Below the pieces are notes generated by a model. It had not been told where the DNA came from. It searched no databases and saw nothing but the letters and a program-made list of their open reading frames with translations. Both the position numbers and the translations under genes were made by a program. A stretch of DNA of 64,000 nt from Diplonema papillatum (taxonomy: Eukaryota > Euglenozoa > Diplonemea > Diplonemida > Diplonemidae). The DNA is taken from positions 62,001-126,000 of the forward strand of contig JAPJBO010000467.1 of NCBI GenBank assembly GCA_030068145.1, read 5' to 3'. Positions 1 through 8,687 of this stretch are shown piece after piece. Position 1 is the first letter of the stretch. Each line of letters opens with the position of its first letter.

Positions 1-2863
1 CCGACGTCCAATCACGGTCGCGAAAGTGATGAGGACAACCTTCCGATACCAGAGCAAGTAGTAGTAGTAGTATGTGTCATCCTAATCCGGAAACAAGTCA
101 GGGAGAAGAACGGAGCAATCTTTACAAACGAACGAGTGACATAAGGTGGCCGCTTGAGCGGCGCCAATCCGAGCGCACACAGCAACAGTGACGCGTCAGC
201 ACTATTTGCACTTCAGGATGGGGGTGCCGTCATGAGCGTCGACGGCTAGCGAGTGTCGGCAGAGGGTGCAGTGGTCGGAGCAAGCTTGAACGTGGCAGGT
301 CGGTGCCGCACAAATGAGTTGGTCGATGTACTTCAGCGCATTAACCTTGCGCATGCGCCGCGCAGCCTGCGAGATCACGCGCTTCCGGGGTCGTCCGGAT
401 CCGGTCCCACGTGCCTTCATGCCTTTCCGCGTCTTCCGCGGCGGCCGCACGGTTCTCTGCCTGGTGGCCTCCACCACCCGCTGGACCTTCGCGTCCCATG
501 CTACCCTGTCTGCCATCAGCTCCCGGATCTCCTCAGTGTTCGACATGCCGAGGTCGCGTTGGAGCACATCGAGATAAGAAAGCGGAGGTCGACCGCGTTT
601 CTTCTTTCGACGTGTCGTTGCAAGAAGCACGCTCGATGCTGGCTGGTCCGCCCTCAGGCAGTGCCCAGCGAAGCGGAGCCGCTTTCTCTGCAACTCAACT
701 TCGATCCTCGGGAACTGATCCGCAAAAAGGTCATTATTGCTACAGCGCGTTTCGCGACTGTAGACCTTAATGCCTCGAACAAACCGAACTAGACAAGTGT
801 ATGCTCCCGTGATCTCAGGAAGCAGGGAAGTGCCAACGATCCAAGTTTCGGCGCCTGACAGAAAGACGGGAACCACGAGCGTCTTGAAAAACAAAACCTT
901 TAGGTCGAGCCTAATCGTGGACCGCCAAACAGACTTCAGTCTGTGTACTGCTACCCAGGCCAAAGACTTGTTCCGTAGGAAATCCGCTCTGCTGTCTACG
1001 AGCATGGAGCCGAGGTATTTGTAGTCCGGAACCTCACGGAGGGAGGCCCCATCTGGACGCGCTACGGTACGTACAACTGGCGAACCCAGGACGACTACCT
1101 CTGTCTTGCCTACGCCTTAGTTGACCTTCAGGCCATACTTCGCGGCTGCCGCAGTGAGCTTGTGCAGGAGCATTCTGGCTGCTGCGGATCGGGCTATTAG
1201 AACAATGGCATCGACAAATTCAAGGTGCTTTAGGCGGATATGCCATCGTCCACACGTAGGACCAAAGCACACGCCCGCGTTCGGAATGTCTACCCCCTCA
1301 ACTTCTCTCATGATCGCATCGATCACGAGGTTGAACAGCGTTGGGGCCAATGTGTCCCCTTGGAGGACGCCCGAGCAAAGCTCGATGGCCTCAGTTAGGC
1401 CATGTGGCGTGCGAACCTGCGTTGTCGCCCCACGGTATGTACTAATGATAGCACTCCGAAGCGAATCCGGTACGCCGTAGGCTCCGAGAAGCTTTGCCAA
1501 TGCGGACCAGAAACGCTGTCGAAAGCGGTCGAAAAATCTACGAACACTAAAAAGGCTTCGCCTTCCTTTTCCATCCTGATCTGCTGTACAACGCTTCTCA
1601 GGCAGAGGACGTGTTCAGACGTGCCCCTGCCCGGCCTTCCCCCATTCTGTGTTGGAAGAAGGACGCTGTCAACTTGCCCAATTTGGTCACGTAGGATCCC
1701 TCCCTCGCAGTAGTGCGTTGTACAGCTTCCCGCAGCACGATGCGAGGGTGATTTGGCGGTAGTTCCCTAAATCACGCCGGTTGCCTTTCTTGTACAGCGG
1801 TTGGGTCTCAGACCGCATCCACTCTGCAGGCGGTGCCTGCATGTACGCCTCCCGACAAAACTCGGTGACCTTTTCTTGTACGTCAGGGACGCGCAAGAAT
1901 GCGTTCGGAACTCCATCCGGACCGGCCGCCTTGCTGACCTTAAGCCTACGAGAGGCACCCGCAACTTCAGAGATCGTGGGCGGTTCTGTCTTCCAGTCAA
2001 GGTTTCTGGCTATTAGTCGTGGTATCGCGGATGTGTCCTCACAATCACCGTGTTGTCTGCGGAGAGCTCGGAAGTGCTCATCGTACTCCCCCTTTGACAG
2101 AGGGGGAGACAGGCACGACTCTTCCATAGGCAGGAAAGGGCCTTCCAGGCTGCGTGGGGGCTCCCCGATGTTCTTCAAAGAAATGCAGCAAGGTCGCTAC
2201 AGAGCGTGCGGCTGCAGTAGTCCGCGTTGCCTCCTTCCGGCGGTCCCAGCAAGGCTTCCGCGAGCTCTGGTGCCGCGGCAGCTCACCAACAAGGGACCGT
2301 GACAAACTGCAGAACTCCTCATACGTGGCTGCGCGGGTGAGAGTATCTGCTATCTTCGCTTCTAGTGGCGCACTCCTTGCGACGCTAGCGAAGTCGGGCT
2401 TTGGGAGTGCGGGCCTCCTCGGGTCCGCTTATCTGACCCGAAGGGTCACCTCGACCATCTTGTGATCGGAGACGAGGGTATTGAACCACCGGCTAGGTTC
2501 GCAAGTGCGCACTTGCTGCACACTGCTGCCGTAGCGCAGCTTCAGGCATACGTGGTCAATCATGCGATTTCTCCACGTTGGTCGCGCGCTGTGTTGTCTC
2601 ATGGTCGCCGCACTCGCGAGATCATTAGCGTGCATGAGGTCGCCTAGGCATCTTGATGCCTCCGCCATTTCCGGCGAGCGCCGGTGTCCCGCGCTTTCTG
2701 GCGCCTCATGTCTCGCGTTGCCTTCGCCGGGTTGTAGTGCAGCGTTGAAGTCGCCCGCAACTACACAGTACTCGTTGTCGCGGACACGATCTAACAGAGC
2801 ACTGAGGGCCAACTGATGCGCGTGTTGTTCAGTCGCCCTGGCCGCCGAGTGTGGAGCCTAGAC
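1..2863 (-). mobile_element. 5'-truncated, decayed LINE (APE-type non-LTR retrotransposon)
   Basis: Minus-strand reading frames in the order expected of a LINE: C-terminal half of an AP-type endonuclease (about 2860-2429), reverse transcriptase (about 2178-1117) and a C-terminal region (1005-202). The 5' end stops inside the endonuclease domain at a (TA)n tract, next to which another transposon lies. Positions 1-201 look like 3' UTR and include a short (GTA)n run near 58-72. The coding frame is broken several times, so this copy cannot be autonomous. Family identity below the APE-LINE level is not determined. Confidence 0.85.
202..2860 (-). pseudogene. LINE endonuclease / reverse transcriptase, multiply frameshifted
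   Basis: Endonuclease part (2860-2429) shows VAGDFNA, RMIDHVCL and SDHKMVEV, the usual late motifs of APE endonucleases. An in-frame stop lies just upstream near 2860. RT part 1 (2178-1687) shows KAAGPDGVPN and NRRDLGNYRQITLASCCGK. RT part 2 (1500-1117) shows GVLQGDTLAPTLFNLVIDA. The catalytic box that is normally F/Y-A-D-D reads FVDA in KHLEFVDAIVLIA, so the second catalytic aspartate is lost. The last part (1005-202) has RLRFAGHCLRAD and KKRGRPPLSYLDVLQRDLG, typical of LINE C-termini, followed by a Cys/His-rich tail. The pieces lie in different frames. Confidence 0.85.
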
Positions 2864-2881
2864 GTATATATATATATATAT
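2864..2881. repeat. (TA)n tract at transposon insertion point
   Basis: Simple TA dinucleotide run between the truncated LINE and the left tip of the foldback transposon. Similar tracts lie at 4586-4597 and 6900-6914, beside the other transposon ends, which suggests TA-rich target preference or TA-type target duplication. Confidence 0.9.
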
Positions 2882-3127
2882 GAGACGATGCCAAAAGGGG
2901 GGAAAATCTTAGTTTCGTGTTCAGGCAGAGGGGGGGGGGGGGGGGGTTTGGGCAGATGTTTTCTGGCATAGTAAGATACTGGGCAAGTGGGGTATAGGAC
3001 CTACACCCCCCCCAAAACTATGTTTGCGAGCCGATTTTGAGATCGTATGCTCTCGGCGAGCCTTTTTTTGAGCACAAAACGCTGTTTTTCTTGATTTTGA
3101 GGCCCCAGGTAGGGTAACGCCTGTACA

Positions 3128-3682
3128 ATGACTTTGACGCAGCAACCACCCTCCAAAGGAACTGAAGTTGTCGAAACATCGGTTGAAGAATTCGCGAGGC
3201 AAGACGTGTATACGAAGTACGATAGGTCACGGGCACCATGAAGAGACGCTTCAAAGCGACGAGAGCCTTTCTGGAGAAGGTCGCAGGAGCTGACCCGATC
3301 GGGTTTGTTGTATCTCTGTGTACAGAGACTGAGAAGGCCCGAATCTGGCGTGAGTGTCCGGTTCATTCCTGAAATGTTCAACAGCATCACGCACGAGCTT
3401 ACACGGCGCAAGATCGTGCAGGGTTTGGAATGGGTGAGGCAGCGGTACGCGGTAGTGGGCATGAAAGTTGGGGATAAGCTATGGGCCAACAGACAGAACA
3501 GGGAAGAGGTGGCAAGAGGTGGGCGACCAACGAAGGTGACCCCGGAAATGAGGCAGCAGGCATTCGACAATCACGGGCAGGCATCTACACCAACGTCACG
3601 GGTCATCAAAAAGCTTTGCACCACAGACAAGACGATTGTCGCACAGAACGTTCTGGTACCCTTCCAGTTAGTGTACGAAGGC
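3128..3682 (+). pseudogene. Transposase N-terminal fragment, left arm
   Basis: Matches codons 1 to about 196 of the 616-aa protein encoded at 4835-6685, starting at the equivalent ATG (starts MTLTQQPP). A short internal deletion removes the codons equivalent to roughly residues 14-24, and further frameshifts break the frame. It ends at the inverted joint. Confidence 0.8.
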
Positions 3683-4380
3683 GATTGTTAATCATGTTCC
3701 CTTCTGCACAGGTGTAACACACATCGGTCCGTCGAGAAAGGTGCTGGAACTGGGCACCACGTAGCCGGCGGTACGTGGTGCCCAGGTGTACGACACCTTT
3801 TGATTCAGGTCGCTTTCTTCGTACACCAGCTGGAAGAGTATGAGAACGTTCTGTGCGACAACCGTCTCGTCTGCGTGCAAAGCTTTTGATGACCCGTGAC
3901 GTTGGTGTCGATGTCTGCTCGTGATTGTCGAATGCCTGCTGCCGGGTTACCTTTGTTGGTCGCCCACCTCTTCCCTGTTCTGTCTGTTGGCCCACAGCTT
4001 TTCCCCAACTTTCATGCCCACTACCGCGTACCGCTGCCTCACCCATTCCAAATACTGCACGATCTTGCGCCGTGTCAGCTCTTGCGTGATACTGTTGAAC
4101 GTTTCAGGAATGAACCGGGCAACTCACGCCAGATGCGGGCCTTCTCAGTCTCTGTGCACAGAGATGCAACGAACATCGGGTCAGCTCCTGCGACCTTCTC
4201 CAGAAAGGCTCTCGTCACTTTAAAGCGTCTCTTCATGGTGCCCGATGACCTATCGTACTTCGTATACACGTCTTGCCTCGCGAATTCTTCAACCGATGTT
4301 TCGACAACACGCATTCCCGAGTCGCGCATTATAAGAATTTGTTCAGTTCCTTTGGAGGGTGGTTGCTGCGTCAAAGTCAT
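3683..4380 (-). pseudogene. Transposase N-terminal fragment, right arm
   Basis: Matches codons 1 to about 240 of the 616-aa protein, in the opposite orientation to the left arm. The open piece from 4380 to 4075 (101 aa, starts MTLTQQPP) is followed by frameshifts; the homology then continues to NMINNRL at the joint. Contains the family's CxxC segment in decayed form (VCYTCAEGN). Confidence 0.8.
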
Positions 4381-4585
4381 TGTACAGGCGCTACCCTACC
4401 TGGGGCCTCAAAATCAAGAAAAACAGCGTTTTGTGCTCAAAAAAAGGCTCGCCGAGAGCATACGAGCTCGAAATCGGCTCGCAAACATGGTTTTTGGGGG
4501 GGTGTGGGTCCTATACCCCACTTGCCCAGTATCTTACTGTGCCAGAAAACATCTGCCCAACCCCCCCCCCTTTTGGCATCATACC

Positions 4586-4597
4586 ATATATATATAT
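4586..4597. repeat. (AT)6 spacer between two transposons
   Basis: The tip of the foldback element (ends GGCATCATACC at 4585) and the tip of the full element (starts GGTACGATGCC at 4598) are separated by only 12 bases of alternating AT. The pair looks like two insertions into one TA microsatellite. Confidence 0.9.
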
Positions 4598-4775
4598 GGT
4601 ACGATGCCAAAAGGGGGGGGGGTTGGGCAGATGTTTTCTGGCATACTAAGATACTGGGCAAGTGGGGTATAGGACCCACACCCCCCCAAAAACCATGTTT
4701 GCGAGCCGATTTCGAGCTCAAATGCTCTCGGCGAGCCTTCTTTTGAGCACAAAACGCTGTTTTTCTGGATTTCGA
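4598..4775. repeat. Left terminal inverted repeat of the transposon
   Basis: Inverse copy of 6714-6899. It includes a G-run, the segment TTTTCTGGCATACTAAGATA and TTTGCGAGCCGATTTCGAGC. The same sequence forms the ends of the foldback element at 2882 and 4585. Confidence 0.9.
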
Positions 4776-4834
4776 TGTCCCTTGATTGATTCTGATGAAG
4801 GAAGGAAAAGAGCAGCGGAATACCATCGAGTTGG

Positions 4835-6685
4835 CTACCGCTTCGTGCCGCGACTTGCTGACTTTGCTACAGGTTTCCTGCCAGTGGTTCTTGCTCTCTT
4901 AGCCTCTTTTTGGTCTTTCGCAGCCAGCTCGTCGAAAACCTGTTTCTTCTTGAGCCGCTTTTTATGGAGCCTTCCTTTCAGACCTTCGCTTGAGCTAGAT
5001 GACGAGCACTCACTCCTGCTACTCAGTACGTCACACTCACTATCTGAGTTGCACAGCGGCAGCTTGTCCGAGACCTTTGGCGTGAACGTGAAGGCCACAG
5101 GGCGGGTTTTCGCTCGAAGTTTGCACCCCGGTTCACCACTGAAGTCATGAACTGTCACATTGCCAAGGCTGTCTTTCTCATATGACCCGATGACCATGAC
5201 GTTCCCTATCTTTCTGACGTTGAAAGTGGCGGTTTGTGAACGGATACGAACTTGAACTGCCGCTGTGCAAGCAATCCTTTCTATCACTCCTTTGACATCG
5301 TTCAACGTTTGCACGGCGTTCTTGCGGGATGCCATGTCGAGTGCCCGGCTAACAGAGCCGAAGTGCTGGTCACGGTCGTTCTTGCCGTGCCCGCCCTCAA
5401 AGAAGTTTATCGAAGCCGTCGATTTTTCTTCGAGAAGGCGACTGATGAAGAGGAGGCTTCGGAAATGCCTACCAGAATCACACCAGTAAACACACTTTTT
5501 GTCTTCCGGAAAGAATTCCTTTGCCCGCTCCAGAGCACGCACTGCGGCAAACGAGCACTGATTGTGCGTGCGCATCAGTATGTCAATGTGCTGGCGTTTG
5601 GTCGAATCACCAGTTGTCCAATGCAAGCCAAACCCAAGGAGAGAGAAGGCCCCCTGGTTGTAAAAAAGCTGACCAGGCTCTTCTGGCAGCATCGGCAACT
5701 TTCCCTTCTGCTTAAAGTCGAATGTCACCACGACACAGCCGGGTGGTGGGTTCTTGAGGTGAGCATTGTAAGCTGCCCTCTGTCGTGCCGCAGATTCCTG
5801 ATGAAGCTGGACTTCCATGAGCTGGTGCAACATAACTGCTAAACTGCTCTTGACTTGGGGGGGAATAGTAGGTTCGTCCAAAGCGCCGAACAGAAAAAAG
5901 GGGCTCGCGTCTGATCGCCAGTACTGCGAAGTGAGCCACTTCTTGTTACTGGCAATGTACTCACGAAGGCGATTGTTAATCATGTTCCCTTCTGCACAGG
6001 TGTCACACACATCGGTCCGTCGAGAAAGGTGCTGGAACTGGGCTCCACGTAGCCGGCGGTACGTGGTGTACGACACCTTTTGATTCAGGTCGCTTTCTTC
6101 GTACACCAGCTGGAAGGGTACGAGAACGTTCTGTGCGACAACCGTCTCGTCTGCGGTGCAAAGCTTTTTGATGACACGTGACGTTGGTGTCGATGCCTGC
6201 TCGTGATCGTCGAATGCCTGCTGCCTCATTTCCGGGGTCACCTTTGTTGGTCGCCCGCCTCTTGCCACCTCTTCCCCGTTCTGTCTGTTGGCCCACAGCT
6301 TGTCCCCAACTTTCATGCCCACTACCGCGTACCGCTGCCTCACCCATCCCAAACCCTGCACGATCTTGCGCCGTGTCAGCTCGTGCGTGATGCTGTTGAA
6401 CGTTTCAGGAAATGAACCGGATAACTCACGCCAGATTCGGGCCTTCTCAGTCTCTGTACACAGAGATACAACGAACCCGATCGGGTCAGCTCCTGCGACC
6501 TTCTCCAGAAAGGCTCTCGTCACTTTGAAGCGTCTCTTCATGGTGCCCGATGACTTATCGTACTTCGTATACGCGTCTTGCCTCGCGAATTCTTCAACCG
6601 ATGTTTCGACAAAACGCATTCCCGAGTCGCGCATTTTAAGATTTTGTTCAGTTCCTTTGGTGGGTGGGTGCTGTATCAAAGTCAT
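4835..6685 (-). CDS. Transposase-like protein of the TIR transposon (616 aa)
   Basis: Complete ORF from ATG at 6685 to a stop at 4835, between the two TIRs. The N-terminal third is basic with RRFKVTRAFLEKV and a charged GGRPTKVTPEMRQQAF stretch that resembles a helix-turn-helix DNA-binding region. A CxxC pair lies at about 227-230. Candidate catalytic acidic residues are D323 in VVVTFDFKQK, D403 in VYWCDSGRHFRS, and D437/D439 in FEGGHGKNDRDQHFG; the spacing is what a DDE/RNase-H-like fold would need, but this is inference. The C-terminus has a Ser-rich acidic run then a Lys/Arg-rich tail ending in SASRGTKR. No frameshift is seen, so this copy may be autonomous. Confidence 0.75.
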   Translation of the reverse strand: MTLIQHPPTKGTEQNLKMRDSGMRFVETSVEEFARQDAYTKYDKSSGTMKRRFKVTRAFLEKVAGADPIGFVVSLCTETEKARIWRELSGSFPETFNSITHELTRRKIVQGLGWVRQRYAVVGMKVGDKLWANRQNGEEVARGGRPTKVTPEMRQQAFDDHEQASTPTSRVIKKLCTADETVVAQNVLVPFQLVYEESDLNQKVSYTTYRRLRGAQFQHLSRRTDVCDTCAEGNMINNRLREYIASNKKWLTSQYWRSDASPFFLFGALDEPTIPPQVKSSLAVMLHQLMEVQLHQESAARQRAAYNAHLKNPPPGCVVVTFDFKQKGKLPMLPEEPGQLFYNQGAFSLLGFGLHWTTGDSTKRQHIDILMRTHNQCSFAAVRALERAKEFFPEDKKCVYWCDSGRHFRSLLFISRLLEEKSTASINFFEGGHGKNDRDQHFGSVSRALDMASRKNAVQTLNDVKGVIERIACTAAVQVRIRSQTATFNVRKIGNVMVIGSYEKDSLGNVTVHDFSGEPGCKLRAKTRPVAFTFTPKVSDKLPLCNSDSECDVLSSRSECSSSSSSEGLKGRLHKKRLKKKQVFDELAAKDQKEAKRARTTGRKPVAKSASRGTKR

Positions 6686-6713
6686 TGTACAGGCGTTACC
6701 CTACCTGGGGCCT

Positions 6714-6899
6714 CGAAATCCAGAAAAACCGCGTTTTGTGCTCAAAAGAAGGCTCGCCGAGAGCATTTGAGCTCGAAATCGGCTCGCAAACATGGTTTTT
6801 GGGGGGCCGTAGGTCCTATACCCCACTTGTCCAGTATCTTACTGTGCCAGAAAACATCTGCCCAAACCCCCCCCCCCCCCCCCCTTTTGGCATCGTACC
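6714..6899. repeat. Right terminal inverted repeat of the transposon
   Basis: Inverse copy of 4598-4775, ending GGCATCGTACC at 6899 and followed by a TA run to 6914. Its C-run (6867-6884) is longer than the corresponding run in the left repeat. Confidence 0.9.
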
Positions 6900-6953
6900 A
6901 TATATATATATATACCAGAGCAAAAAAAATACAAAACTGAGGGAACTCGATAC

Positions 6954-8687
6954 CTTTTCTCTCTTCTCGCGCAACTCGCGCAGGCGCTTTTCGGCAGGTG
7001 TCTCTTGCTTCGGCGACGCTGCGGAAGGAGAGCTGTCGGCAGCGGTCGGCGCTGCGACAATGTCGTAGGTGGGTGTGGCGGGCGGGCCGGGGCGAGGAGG
7101 AGATGGTGCTGCGTCTTGCTGCTGGTTTTGAGGTGGACCGGACGCTGAAGGCGGCGGCGGTTCTTGGGGCTTCGACGCCTCCGGCTCGACAGCGGGCTGT
7201 GCGCTGGGTTGAGCAAGGGAGGGTGCTTCAGTGCTCGGTGCTGGTAGTGCAGGGGAGGGTGCTTCAGTACTAGGTGCTGGTTGGGCAGGGGAGGGCGCTT
7301 CAGTACTGGGTGCTGGTTGGGCAGGGGAGGGCGCTTCAGTACTTGGAACTGGATGTGCAGCGGGTTGTGGCGGTTGCGAGCCCCGTTCTGTCAAAGGCGG
7401 CGGGATCGATGTGGCCCGTTTTGAATCGGCCAGGTTTCCGCTTGGAGAACTCGCTGTTTGTGCATCGTCGTCGTCATCATCATCGTCAGCTACCGGCTTT
7501 ACAACATCCTTAACACGTTTTTCTTCTGCAGCCTTCACGCTGGCCGTAGGCGAGGCAACGTCTTCTGTGTCGTCGCCGATAGGGTTGCCGGCAAAAAATG
7601 CGCTGTCTCCTCTCTTCCTGAACTCCTCCGGCGCTTCGGAAATGTCCATTTTGACGCTAAGATCTGCTTTGAAAATAGCATGCTTCGGGATGTCCTTCAC
7701 AGCCTTGTCGAGATGTGCTTTGTCATACGCATGCTCGCCGACTTCGGTAAAGGCCGTGTGGAACCAGTAGTGGAATAGGTGCTCTTCTCCCGTCAGCTTC
7801 TTCTTCTTGAAGATGACCTTCACGTCACCTCGGACGATGACATTGAACCGCCGCAGGTCGAAGCTGTAGGTGCCGTTGCCGGTGACGGCCTTTTTGAACC
7901 CGATAGGTTGCTTCGTGTCGAACACCGTTTCTGGGTCAATTCCCTGTCTTTCGGGACCTTGCAGGATCGTGATGTACAGGTCCCACTTGGCCCCGCCAGA
8001 CACCGTGATGTTGTCAAGTTTCAACGGAGGAGATGGGGGTGCTTTGCCTTTGTACATCCTCAGCATGTTGTGCCAGTAGCCAACGTAGCGGTGTTGGGAG
8101 GGGATGGTCACTCCCTTCCCATCGTTTGTTCGCAGAGCGGCGAAATGATCCAAAGCGACTTGAGGGTCTGCGTACTCACTCTCCGTCGCCATTAAATATG
8201 CAGTCACCAAGACTCCGGTTCGCCCTTTGCCGGCTTTGCAATGGACAGCCACGACATTGCTATCATCCTCTGCGAGGAATGTGTTCACATCATCAATAAA
8301 CGAAGACATGATCGATATTGGTGCAGGCGCGTTGTGATCGTCAAAGGGGAACCGCTTGTATCGGCCATCAAATCTCCCGTCTTTGTCATACTTTCTCTCT
8401 GAGCACAAATTATAGACTCTGTAATGGTCTTTGTGCCGTGTGTTGAAGAACCGCTCGACTTCGTCCACTGGATTTCGATACAACCCCTCTGTTCCCGATG
8501 ACGGAAACCCCATGGCTATCATCCGCGGTGTGATATACGTGAGATCAAGATCGTACCCGTCTTCTTGAAATCGAACTTTTTTCATGCTCACCATTCCACG
8601 CAGCTTCGACGTCAAAAGCCCGCCCTTCTCTCCGGAAGGGCTGCCAGCCTTGTCCTTCTTGTTATTGGGGCTCATTTTACTAGCCAT
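6954..8687 (-). CDS. PTEN-like phosphatidylinositol 3-phosphatase (3' end interrupted or continued elsewhere)
   Basis: ATG at 8687 (a second ATG four codons later is possible). Residues 40-60 (QEDGYDLDLTYITPRMIAMG) and 65-215 closely follow PTEN, with the phosphatase P-loop HCKAGKGRTG at 149-158 (Cys150 nucleophile, Arg156) and the general acid Asp117 in FPFDDHNAP. A C2-like domain follows (about 220-350), then an acidic DDDDDDDD run and a Pro/Ser-rich region with 12-aa repeats of type PAPSTEAPSPAQ. The family dephosphorylates PIP3 at the membrane. The coding frame reaches a good 5' splice site (AAAG|GTATCG at 6954/6953). If not spliced, it runs through the transposon TIR to a stop at 6816, adding a nonsense tail. 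A downstream exon was not found in the window. Confidence 0.9.
7211..7352 (-). repeat. 36-nt coding tandem repeat in the PTEN-like gene
   Basis: Three to four imperfect 36-nt units (12 codons, PAPSTEAPSPAQ type) in the Pro-rich C-terminal linker of the PTEN-like protein. Confidence 0.85.

Larger units (their letters stand above)
2882..4585. mobile_element. Head-to-head foldback derivative of the TIR transposon
   Basis: Both ends match the TIRs of the neighbouring full element (tips GAGACGATGCC at left and GGCATCATACC at right). The left arm (2882 to about 3682) carries the transposase 5' end on the plus strand; the right arm (about 3682 to 4585) carries the same 5' end on the minus strand. 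The element is therefore two copies of one transposon end joined in inverted orientation, with no catalytic region. At the joint, plus-strand sequence for FQLVYE meets minus-strand sequence for GNMINNRL through the shared bases CGAAG (about 3677-3682). The left TIR also contains an extra insert of about 28 bp within its G-run (about 2899-2928). Non-autonomous by structure. Confidence 0.85.
4598..6899 (-). mobile_element. Full-length TIR DNA transposon, unclassified DDE-like family
   Basis: 2302 bp with inverted terminal repeats of about 178-186 bp (4598-4775 and 6714-6899) that are close to identical apart from homopolymer length. Tips read GGTACGATGCCAAAAGGGG. Both outer flanks are alternating TA tracts, so any target duplication is TA-based and its length cannot be read. 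The single long ORF (4835-6685, minus) fills the interior. I could not assign it to a named superfamily. Confidence 0.85.
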
